Source of the DNA: Mycolicibacterium sp. YH-1
GTDB taxonomy: Bacteria; Actinomycetota; Actinomycetes; Mycobacteriales; Mycobacteriaceae
NCBI RefSeq assembly: GCF_022557175.1
Contig: NZ_CP092915.1
Coordinates: 4,278,001-4,342,000, forward strand
Direction: 5' to 3'
DNA: 64,000 nucleotides
Shown one piece after another: positions 57,704-64,000 of the stretch; positions within the stretch are counted from its first letter, which is position 1, and the number at the start of each line of letters is the position of its first letter. The notes under the pieces were generated by a model. That model was not told the DNA's origin, did not search any database, and saw only the letters and a list, made by a program, of their open reading frames with translations. Position numbers and translations under genes: made by a program.

Positions 57704-58024
57704 TCAGCCGTGACGCGCACCGATCCAATGCAGCAGGTCGTGCACGATTTCGTCATCGAGCCGGTACGCCACCGAACGGCCCACCCGGGTACTGGTCACC
57801 CAGCCCTGTTCGCGCAGCACCCGAAGGGCCTGCGACACGGCGTTCTCTGACCTTCCCAGCGCGGCAGCGAGATCGCTGACGCATATGCCCGGCGCGCGGT
57901 GCAGGCTGAGCAGGATCTCCAGGCGGTGCGGGTCGGACAACAGATCGAAACGCTGTGCCCAGCCGCCGGTGTCGACGTCGGCCAGCGCCGACGAGGCCCG
58001 CTTGACCACGGTCCGATCCGCCAC
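57704..58024 (-). CDS. ArsR/SmtB-family regulator, probable Ni/Co sensor
   Basis: A 106-residue ArsR protein. The HTH is VSDLAAALGRSENAVSQALR, with a wing VTSTRVGRSVAYRL. The last helix reads LDDEIVHDLLHWIGARHG, with Asp91, Glu92, His95, His99 and His105. This is a pattern close to the alpha-5 metal site of NmtR. Only one Cys (Cys48) is in the recognition region, so it is not an arsenic-type sensor. GTG 58024 is the start. It lies 89 bp upstream of nicT, on the same strand, with an inverted repeat between. The metal is inferred. Confidence 0.88.
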   Translation of the reverse strand: MADRTVVKRASSALADVDTGGWAQRFDLLSDPHRLEILLSLHRAPGICVSDLAAALGRSENAVSQALRVLREQGWVTSTRVGRSVAYRLDDEIVHDLLHWIGARHG

Positions 58025-58033
58025 ACCTGCAAT

Positions 58034-58753
58034 TTAGTCCAGGAAACCGTGCAGCAGGGCTGCCGAGCCCCAGACGTGGGCGGTCATCACCTCCGCGGCT
58101 CGCTCACCGTCACCGGCCAGGATGGCCATCACGATGGCCTCGTGCTGTTCGTCGGAGTGGACGATGTTGCGGGCCAGCAGCGGGATCTGGTCAAGCAGTT
58201 CGTTGAGGCGCATCCGGTTGTCTGCGACCAGCGGCACGACCGACGGCGTCCCCGCCGCCTCGGCGATCGCCAGATGCAGCCGCGAGTCGAGCCTGCGGTA
58301 GTCCTCGGGTTCGGCGTCACGGACGTCGGCCAGCCGGGTCCACAACGTCTCGCGCTCGGTGGCGGTGAGCGTTCGACTCGCCGCCATCCGCGCCGCGCCC
58401 ACCTCGAGGATCTCGCGAAGCCGCAGGGCATCGTCGATGTCGGCGCGACTGAACCGGATGCCCTCCGCGCTCGGCGAGGGCAGTTCCTCGGCCAGGAACG
58501 TGCCGCCGTACCGACCGCGCCGAGAGACGAGGTAGCCCGCCTCGGCGAGCGACTTGATGGCCTCGCGGACGGTGTCGCGGCTGACGCCAAGCCGAACGGC
58601 GAGCTCACGTTCCGGGGGCAGGGATTCGCCGGGCGCCAGCAGACCGAGCCTTATGGTCTCCAGCAGCCGACCCACCGTGTCTTCGAACGCATTACCCAGC
58701 CGCACCGGGCGCAGCAGCGTCTCAGACCTGGGCAGCGGATCGGGATCGGTCAT
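58034..58753 (-). CDS. GntR/FadR-family regulator (FCD)
   Basis: A 239-residue regulator. A winged HTH (ESLPPERELAVRLGVSRDTV, then REAIKSLAEAGYLVSRRGRY) is followed by an all-helical FCD domain with metal-type ligands in RLDSRLHLAIAEAAG and SDEQHEAIV, and a final His in VMTAHVWGS. FadR-subfamily members respond to small carboxylates. It lies 4 bp from the SDR gene on the same strand, last in the glnA4 operon, and probably controls it and the divergent permease. Confidence 0.92.
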   Translation of the reverse strand: MTDPDPLPRSETLLRPVRLGNAFEDTVGRLLETIRLGLLAPGESLPPERELAVRLGVSRDTVREAIKSLAEAGYLVSRRGRYGGTFLAEELPSPSAEGIRFSRADIDDALRLREILEVGAARMAASRTLTATERETLWTRLADVRDAEPEDYRRLDSRLHLAIAEAAGTPSVVPLVADNRMRLNELLDQIPLLARNIVHSDEQHEAIVMAILAGDGERAAEVMTAHVWGSAALLHGFLD

Positions 58754-58757
58754 GGTG

Positions 58758-59531
58758 CTAGAGCGGCGTCACGTAGTGACCACTGATGCCACCGTCGACG
58801 AGGAAGCTCGACGCGGTGATGAACGAGGCGTCGTCGCTGGCAAGGAATGCGACAGCGGCGGCGAGTTCCTCGGGTTCGGCGAACCGCCCGACCGGAACGT
58901 GCACCAGTCGACGAGCGGCCCGCTCGGGGTCCTTGGCGAAGAGTTCCTGCAGCAGCGGGGTGTTCACCGGCCCCGGGCACAGTGCGTTGACCCGGATACC
59001 CTGACGTGCGTACTGCACCCCGAGTTCGCGCGACATGGCCAGTACCCCGCCCTTGGACGCGGTGTAGGAGATCTGCGACGTCGCCGACCCCATCACCGCG
59101 ACGAAAGACGCCGTGTTGATGATCGAGCCGCGCTGCTGCGGAACCATGTGCCGCAGTGCGGCCTTGCAGCAGAAGAACACCGACTTGAGGTTGATGTCCT
59201 GCACCCGGTCCCACGCGTCGATACCGGTGTTCTCGATCAGGTCGTCCTCCGGCGGGCTGATGCCGGCGTTGTTGAACGCGATGTCGACCCCACCGTGCAC
59301 CTCGACCGCCGTGTCGAACAGTCGATCGACCGCGACCTGATCCGAGACGTCGACCTGTACGAAGGTGACGTTCAAGTCATCGGCGACAGACTTGCCTGTG
59401 GTCGCGTCGACGTCACCGATGACGACGATGGCCCCCTCGGCCCGCATGCGCTTGGCCGTCGCCAGTCCGATGCCGCTGGCGCCGCCGGTGATGACGGCGA
59501 CCTTGTCCTTCAGTCGCTGGGTCAGGTCCAT
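58758..59531 (-). CDS. Short-chain dehydrogenase/reductase (Rv2857c-like)
   Basis: A 257-residue classical SDR. The cofactor loop is TGGASGIGLATAKRM (glycines 16-21), followed by the NNAG motif (FNNAG, 86-90) and catalytic Ser142, Tyr156 and Lys160 (YTASK). NAD is likely, because Asp40 follows the second beta strand (VIGDVD). ATG 59531 abuts the ALDH stop. It oxidises an alcohol or keto group in the pathway; the substrate is unknown. Confidence 0.92.
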   Translation of the reverse strand: MDLTQRLKDKVAVITGGASGIGLATAKRMRAEGAIVVIGDVDATTGKSVADDLNVTFVQVDVSDQVAVDRLFDTAVEVHGGVDIAFNNAGISPPEDDLIENTGIDAWDRVQDINLKSVFFCCKAALRHMVPQQRGSIINTASFVAVMGSATSQISYTASKGGVLAMSRELGVQYARQGIRVNALCPGPVNTPLLQELFAKDPERAARRLVHVPVGRFAEPEELAAAVAFLASDDASFITASSFLVDGGISGHYVTPL

Positions 59532-60896
59532 TCAGTTCTCTCCGATCGCGTAGAACACATTCTTGGTTTCGGTGAAGTGCAACGGTGCGTCCGGTCCCAG
59601 CTCGCGGCCCAGCCCCGACTGCTTGAAGCCGCCGAATGGCGTGCTGTATCGCACCGAGGAGTGCGAGTTCACGCTGAGGTTCCCGGCCTCGACGGCCCGC
59701 GACACCCGCACCGCGCGGGACAGGTTCTCGGTCCAGATCGAACCCGACAGACCATACGGGGTGTCGTTGGCCAGCTCGATGGCATCAGCCTCGTCGTCGA
59801 ACGGCAGCACGGTGACCACCGGTCCAAAGATCTCCTCGGTGACGGTGCGGTCGTTGCGCTGCGGCGTCAGGACGGTCGGCGGGAACCAGTACCCCGGCCC
59901 CGTCGGCGCCGAACCGCGGAACGCCACGGGCGCATCGTCGGGAACATAGGCGGCGACGGACTCCCAGTGCGGCTTGGACACCAGGGGGCCCATCTCGGTC
60001 TCGCGGGCCGTGGGATCGCCGACGGCGACACCCTTCACCGCCGTCTCGAAGAGCTCCATGAAGCGGTCGTAGACGTTGCGCTGCACCAGGATCCGGCTGC
60101 GGGAGCAGCAGTCCTGGCCGGCGTTGTCGAAAACGCCGTAGGGCGCGGTGGCCGCCGCTCTCTCGAGATCGCAGTCATCGAACACGATGTTGGCACTCTT
60201 GCCACCGAGTTCCAGAGTGACCCGCTTGACCTGGGCTGCCGCGCCGGCCATCACTCGCGTACCCACCTCGGTGGAACCTGTGAAGACGATCTTGCGCACA
60301 TCGGGGTGCGTGACGAACCGCTCCCCGATCACCGACCCGCGGCCGGTCAGCACCTGGAAGAGGTCTGGGTCCAACCCGGCCTCGGCAGCGAGCTCCGCGA
60401 GCCGGACGGTCGTGAGCGGCGTCCACTCGGCGGGTTTGACCAGGACGGCGTTACCCGCCGCCAGCGCGGGCGCGAAACCCCACGACGCGATCGTCATCGG
60501 AAAGTTCCACGGCGTGATGACCCCGACCACGCCGAGCGGCTCGTTGAACGTCACGTCGAGCCCACCGGCGACCGGTATCTGCTTGCCGGTCAGCCGCTCT
60601 GGGCTCGCTGAGTAGAACTGCAGGACGTCGCGGACGTGGCCGGCCTCCCACTCCGCGTTGCCTATGGGGTGGCCCGAGTTCGCCACCTCGAGCGCAGCGA
60701 GTTCGTCGACGTGCGCGTCGACGACGGCAGCGAAGGCACGCAGTCCCGCGGCGCGCTCGGCGGGAGCGGCCTTGGCCCAGGCCCTCTGGGCGACCTTGGC
60801 CCGGGCGATCGCGTCGTCGGTGGCCTCGACGTCAAAGTGCTCGACGGTCTGCAGCACCTCCTCGGTCGCCGGGTTGATCACCTGGGTGGCCGTCAT
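59532..60896 (-). CDS. aldC: NAD(P)-dependent aldehyde dehydrogenase (AldC-like)
   Basis: A 454-residue aldehyde dehydrogenase. The conserved residues are Asn131 of PWNFP, Glu229 of LELGGK and catalytic Cys263 of NAGQDCCSR. NSHSSVRYSTPFGGFKQSG near the C-terminus is standard. In amine catabolism it would oxidise a gamma-glutamyl-amino aldehyde to the acid, as PuuC does in E. coli. ATG 60896 overlaps the amidotransferase stop (ATGA). It corresponds to M. tuberculosis aldC (Rv2858c). Confidence 0.94.
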   Translation of the reverse strand: MTATQVINPATEEVLQTVEHFDVEATDDAIARAKVAQRAWAKAAPAERAAGLRAFAAVVDAHVDELAALEVANSGHPIGNAEWEAGHVRDVLQFYSASPERLTGKQIPVAGGLDVTFNEPLGVVGVITPWNFPMTIASWGFAPALAAGNAVLVKPAEWTPLTTVRLAELAAEAGLDPDLFQVLTGRGSVIGERFVTHPDVRKIVFTGSTEVGTRVMAGAAAQVKRVTLELGGKSANIVFDDCDLERAAATAPYGVFDNAGQDCCSRSRILVQRNVYDRFMELFETAVKGVAVGDPTARETEMGPLVSKPHWESVAAYVPDDAPVAFRGSAPTGPGYWFPPTVLTPQRNDRTVTEEIFGPVVTVLPFDDEADAIELANDTPYGLSGSIWTENLSRAVRVSRAVEAGNLSVNSHSSVRYSTPFGGFKQSGLGRELGPDAPLHFTETKNVFYAIGEN

Positions 60897-61651
60897 GCGT
60901 TCACTCTCCTCATCGAATACGTCTGGGCTGCCTCGACGACTCCCGCGAACAGCCGTAGGTCATCGAGTCGTTCCTCGGGATGCCACTGCACCGCGACAAC
61001 CCACGAGTCCGGGTGGGCCGTCGTGTCGATCTCCACCGCCTCGATAACGCCGTCGACGGTATCCGAGGCGCTGACCACGAGGTCGCGACCGAGCGTAGCG
61101 ACCGCCTGGTGGTGGTAGCACTGGGCATCGATGGACTCACCGACGAGCCCAGCCACCCGGGTCCCGGGCACGGTCCTGATACTCGAGGTGGTGAACACGG
61201 CATTGCCCGCCTGGTGCCTGGTGTGTCCCACCACGTCGGGCAGATGCTGGTGCAGCGTACCGCCGAGCACCACGTTGAGAACCTGTGCGCCACGGCAGAT
61301 TCCGAGGACCGGGAGACGGCGCGCCAGCGCGCCCCGCAGCAACGCGAACTCCCAGGCGTCCCGGTCGTCTGCCGGCTGGTCAGTCGTCGGATGCGGCGCG
61401 TGACCGTACGTGGCGGGGTCGACGTCGCGGCCTCCAGTGATGACGAGTCCGTCCAGACCGTCGAGCACCCGGCTTGCGATGTCGTCGTCGACGGGCTGCG
61501 GCGGCAGGAGTGCGGCGATGCCGCCGGCATTGGTGACGCCCTCGACGTAGATGGCGGGCAGGAAGCTCGCGCGCACGTCCCACACGCCGGTCTGCGCCTG
61601 CTGAAGATAGGTGGTGAGACCCAGAACCGGCCTAGAGACGTTCGAACCCAC
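60893..61651 (-). CDS. Gamma-glutamyl hydrolase, PuuD-like (class I GAT fold)
   Basis: A 252-residue class I glutamine-amidotransferase-type hydrolase. The nucleophile is Cys119 in LGICRGAQVLNVVLGG and the His/Glu pair is His224/Glu226 in VQWHPEE. ITGGRDVDPATYG is typical of PuuD, which removes gamma-glutamyl from gamma-glutamyl-GABA. GTG 61651 overlaps the end of glnA4 by 20 bp. The order glnA4-puuD-aldC-sdr fits a gamma-glutamylated intermediate route. Confidence 0.92.
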   Translation of the reverse strand: MGSNVSRPVLGLTTYLQQAQTGVWDVRASFLPAIYVEGVTNAGGIAALLPPQPVDDDIASRVLDGLDGLVITGGRDVDPATYGHAPHPTTDQPADDRDAWEFALLRGALARRLPVLGICRGAQVLNVVLGGTLHQHLPDVVGHTRHQAGNAVFTTSSIRTVPGTRVAGLVGESIDAQCYHHQAVATLGRDLVVSASDTVDGVIEAVEIDTTAHPDSWVVAVQWHPEERLDDLRLFAGVVEAAQTYSMRRVNA

Positions 61652-63032
61652 GGCGCCTCTCCCAATCGGTCACAGACGAGTTGAACGCCGCGAGTTCGAC
61701 GCGCGCGTTGTTCAGGTAGTGGTCAACGACGTCGTCGCCGAACGCCGCGCGTGCCACCGCGGACGAGCCGAAGAGGTCGGCGGCCTCGGCCAGCGTCGTC
61801 GGAAGACGTTCTGCACCACTGGTGTACGCGTTGCCGCTGCACTCCTCGCGAAGCTCGAGGCCCGCGTCGATGCCGTGCAGTCCGCCCGCGATCAGCGCCG
61901 CCACGGCCAGGTACTGATTGACATCACCTCCGGGCGCGCGGCACTCCATCCGCAGACCGCTCCCGTGTCCGACCACGCGCAGCGCGCAGGTGCGGTTGTC
62001 CAGGCCCCAAGCGACGGCGGTGGGGGCGAAGCTTCCGTCAGCGAACCGCTTGTAGGAGTTGATGTTCGGTGCATAGAACAACGTGAGTTCGCGCAATGTG
62101 TCGAGTTGGCCCGCGATGAAGCTGCGAAACATCTTGGACATGCCATGCGGATCGGACTCGTCGGCGAACACCGCGTCGCCATCGGCGCCTCGAAACGAGA
62201 TGTGAATGTGACAGCTGTTACCTTCGCGCTCATCGTATTTCGCCATGAATGTCAGACTCTTGCCGTGCTGATCGGCGATCTCCTTGGCACCGTTCTTGTA
62301 GATGGTGTGGTTGTCACACGTGACCAGCGCGTCGTCGTACCGGAACCCAATCTCCTGCTGCCCCAGGTTGCACTCGCCCTTGACACCCTCGCAGTACATG
62401 CCCGCACCCTCCATGCCCAGGCGGATATCCCGCAGCAGCGGTTCCATCCGGGTCGAGGCCAGCATCGCGTAGTCGACGTTGTAGTCGGTGGCGGGCGTCA
62501 GGTTGCGGTAATCGGACTTCCAGGCGTCGCGATAGGTGTCGTCGAACACCATGAACTCGAGTTCGGTGGCGGCAATCGCACCCATGCCCCGCTCGGCGAG
62601 CCGGTCGAGCTGGGTGCGCAGGACCCGGCGCGGCGCCTGCTTCACCGTGGTGCCGTCAGTCCAGGACAGGTCGGCCATGACGAGCGCGCTGCCGGGCAGC
62701 CACGGCAGCAGCCGCAATGTCGAGAAGTCCGGTGTCATCACCATGTCGCCGTACCCGGTCTCCCAGCTGGAGATCGCGTACCCGTCGACGGTGTTGTTGT
62801 CGACATCGACGGCGAGCAGGTAGTTGCAGCACTCCGCGCCGTGCTCGGCGACCTCGTCGATGAACAGCCGCGCCGAGATGCGTTTACCGGTGAGCCGGCC
62901 CTGCATATCGGCGAATGCCACGACCACCGTGTCCACGTCACCGGCCGCGATGAGGCCCTCCAGCTCGGCATGCGACAACATCCCAGTCCCGGTCCTGGTC
63001 TTCAACGTCACGTGCGCTCCCCTGTCAGACAT
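61632..63032 (-). CDS. glnA4: Glutamine synthetase-like gamma-glutamyl-amine ligase GlnA4
   Basis: A 466-residue glutamine synthetase-fold protein very like M. tuberculosis GlnA4. The N-terminal GS domain has VVVAFADMQGRLTGKRISAR. The catalytic domain has ATELEFMVFD, EGVKGECNLGQQEIG, GNSCHIHISF and the RVVGHGSGLRMECRAPGGDV block. Related actinobacterial and PuuA enzymes ligate glutamate to polyamines or ethanolamine, and the neighbours support such a role over ammonia assimilation. ATG 63032 is the start; ATG 18 codons in is an alternative. Confidence 0.93.
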   Translation of the reverse strand: MSDRGAHVTLKTRTGTGMLSHAELEGLIAAGDVDTVVVAFADMQGRLTGKRISARLFIDEVAEHGAECCNYLLAVDVDNNTVDGYAISSWETGYGDMVMTPDFSTLRLLPWLPGSALVMADLSWTDGTTVKQAPRRVLRTQLDRLAERGMGAIAATELEFMVFDDTYRDAWKSDYRNLTPATDYNVDYAMLASTRMEPLLRDIRLGMEGAGMYCEGVKGECNLGQQEIGFRYDDALVTCDNHTIYKNGAKEIADQHGKSLTFMAKYDEREGNSCHIHISFRGADGDAVFADESDPHGMSKMFRSFIAGQLDTLRELTLFYAPNINSYKRFADGSFAPTAVAWGLDNRTCALRVVGHGSGLRMECRAPGGDVNQYLAVAALIAGGLHGIDAGLELREECSGNAYTSGAERLPTTLAEAADLFGSSAVARAAFGDDVVDHYLNNARVELAAFNSSVTDWERRRGFERL

Positions 63033-63175
63033 GTCGGAAATTCAACCATTGGATCTCATCCCACCACGTAAGGGTGCCGTGGATTTACACAACTGTCATC
63101 GTCAAAGGTAGGACACCAGACCAATGGAGTTCTATTGTCCCCCTAGACCATGGGGACGCCTAGGAGGAGAGCACC
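63033..63175. promoter_or_regulatory. glnA4 / permease divergent control region
   Basis: A 143-bp region between divergent starts. GTCCCC (63137-63142) and GGGGAC (63152-63157) form an inverted repeat with a 9-bp centre, and AGACCA occurs twice (63118-63123 and 63146-63151). These are candidate GntR sites. AGGAGGAGA at 63162-63170 is the permease ribosome binding site. A single GntR dimer site between the two could control both directions. Confidence 0.55.
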
Positions 63176-64000
63176 ATGCCGGAGGGTCATGAAGTACTGA
63201 ACGACGACGAGTTACACCTCGCTTCGCTGGGGTACACGCAGGAACTGAACCGGTCCTGGTCCGGCTTCTCCAACTTCGCCATCTCGTTCTCGATCATCTC
63301 GATCCTGGCGGGCTGTTTCACGTCGTTCGGCCTCGGCTGGAACAACGGCGGACCCGCTGCCATCGCGTGGGGCTGGCCGATCGTCTCGGTGTTCATCCTG
63401 ATCATCGGGCTGTGCATGTCGGAGCTGGTGTCGGCGTACCCGACGTCGGGCGGAATCTATTGGTGGGCGGCCAAGCTCGGTGGCCCTAAGGCAGGCTTCT
63501 ACACCGGTTGGCTCAACCTGATCGGCCTGATCGCCATCCTGGCGTCGGTGTCGTACGGCTGCGCCACGTTCCTGGACCTCACGCTCGGCACGTTCAGCGA
63601 GACCTGGCTGGCTGGATACAGCCTGACTAGGACCTTCATCCTGTTCGTCATCATCCTGGCAGTCTCGGCGACGATCAACATCTTCTCGTCGCACCTGCTG
63701 GCGGTGATCAACAACGTCTCGGTGTGGTGGCACGTCGCCGGTGCGGCCGCGGTCATCCTGATCCTCTTCCTGCTGCCCGAACAGCACGCCAGTTTCGGTG
63801 ATGTGTTCACCCAGACCATCAACAACAGCGGCATGTTCGGCGGTGAGATGTCCGGCATCGGCGTGCTGCTCTTCGTGTTGCCGATCTCGGCGATCCTGAC
63901 GCAGTACACGATCACCGGCTACGACGCGTCGGCGCACCTGTCCGAGGAGACCAAGAGCGCTGCCGACGGTGCGGCTAAGGGCATCTGGCGGTCCATCTTC
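63176..64000 (+). CDS. APC-superfamily amino acid/amine permease (3' end outside window)
   Basis: The first 275 residues of an amino acid permease; the frame stays open to the window edge. LNRSWSGFSNFAISFSIISI and SELVSAYPTSGGIYWWAAKL are typical of the ACT group (GABA, choline and basic amino acid permeases). Six or seven membrane helices are visible, e.g. FAISFSIISILAGCFTSFGL and [26 protein letters not shown] gives ATG 63176 a strong RBS. Divergent from glnA4, it is the likely importer of the amine substrate. Confidence 0.9.
   Translation, partial: MPEGHEVLNDDELHLASLGYTQELNRSWSGFSNFAISFSIISILAGCFTSFGLGWNNGGPAAIAWGWPIVSVFILIIGLCMSELVSAYPTSGGIYWWAAKLGGPKAGFYTGWLNLIGLIAILASVSYGCATFLDLTLGTFSETWLAGYSLTRTFILFVIILAVSATINIFSSHLLAVINNVSVWWHVAGAAAVILILFLLPEQHASFGDVFTQTINNSGMFGGEMSGIGVLLFVLPISAILTQYTITGYDASAHLSEETKSAADGAAKGIWRSIF

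Noticed and set aside
58554..63071. Two plus-strand open frames opposite the GntR-SDR-ALDH and GlnA4 genes
   Set aside because: Both mirror confident minus-strand genes with catalytic residues in place.

Overview
The window is a high-GC actinobacterial chromosome segment and is almost certainly from a rapidly growing Mycobacterium (Mycolicibacterium). Gene content and order follow, from memory, the M. tuberculosis Rv2771c-Rv2860c region: dapB, aldR/ald, pepR-pnp, lppU, rpsO, ribF, mntR/sirR, truB-pptT-pptH, dinF-nrnA-rbfA-infB-ylxR-nusA-rimP, proS, efpA, cysG-cobB-cobO-chelatase, mqo, mtr, nicT and glnA4. A class A beta-lactamase next to pepR and ald matches the M. smegmatis blaS locus. GTG starts are common, and 4-base ATGA/GTGA stop-start overlaps link most operon genes. 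I see no tRNA, rRNA, CRISPR array, prophage or insertion sequence.

Layout. 1-6.5 kb: end of a MarR regulator, the dapB operon, an epimerase, a coiled-coil protein, divergent aldR/ald with a strong terminator, and a GXWXG protein. 6.5-13.2 kb, minus strand: ribF, rpsO, lppU, pnp, pepR and bla. 13.2-21.1 kb: mntR, truB-pptT-pptH (phosphopantetheine attachment and removal), secreted and hydrolase genes, and a crotonase. 21.1-26.2 kb: an accessory cluster with a cupin, an IclR regulator, an enamidase homologue, an MHS transporter and an F420-type luciferase-fold enzyme. 26.2-38.7 kb: a methyltransferase, the translation/RNA operon rimP-nusA-ylxR-infB-rbfA-nrnA-dinF, two exported or DUF4439 proteins, a cation antiporter and proS. 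38.8-50 kb: a frameshifted VOC gene, two EfpA-type efflux pumps in tandem, the siroheme/cobalamin block and mqo. 50-56.2 kb: mycothione reductase and a MarR-MmpS-MmpL operon. 56.5-64 kb: a Ni/Co permease with an ArsR sensor, then a GntR-SDR-ALDH-PuuD-GlnA4 operon divergent from an APC permease that runs off the end.

How genes work together. The most distinctive system is the enamidase cluster at 21.1-26.15 kb. An importer, an F420-type oxidoreductase, a metal-dependent cyclic-enamide hydrolase and a cupin sit under one IclR regulator. This suggests reductive ring opening of an N-heterocycle, which I do not know to be described in mycobacteria. The glnA4 cluster looks like a gamma-glutamylation route for an amine. 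The NicT/ArsR pair is a likely metal-uptake module upstream in logic of the cobalamin genes, and the MarR-MmpS-MmpL operon carries two matching inverted operator-like sites. All functions are inferred from sequence and remembered family knowledge; no database search was run.
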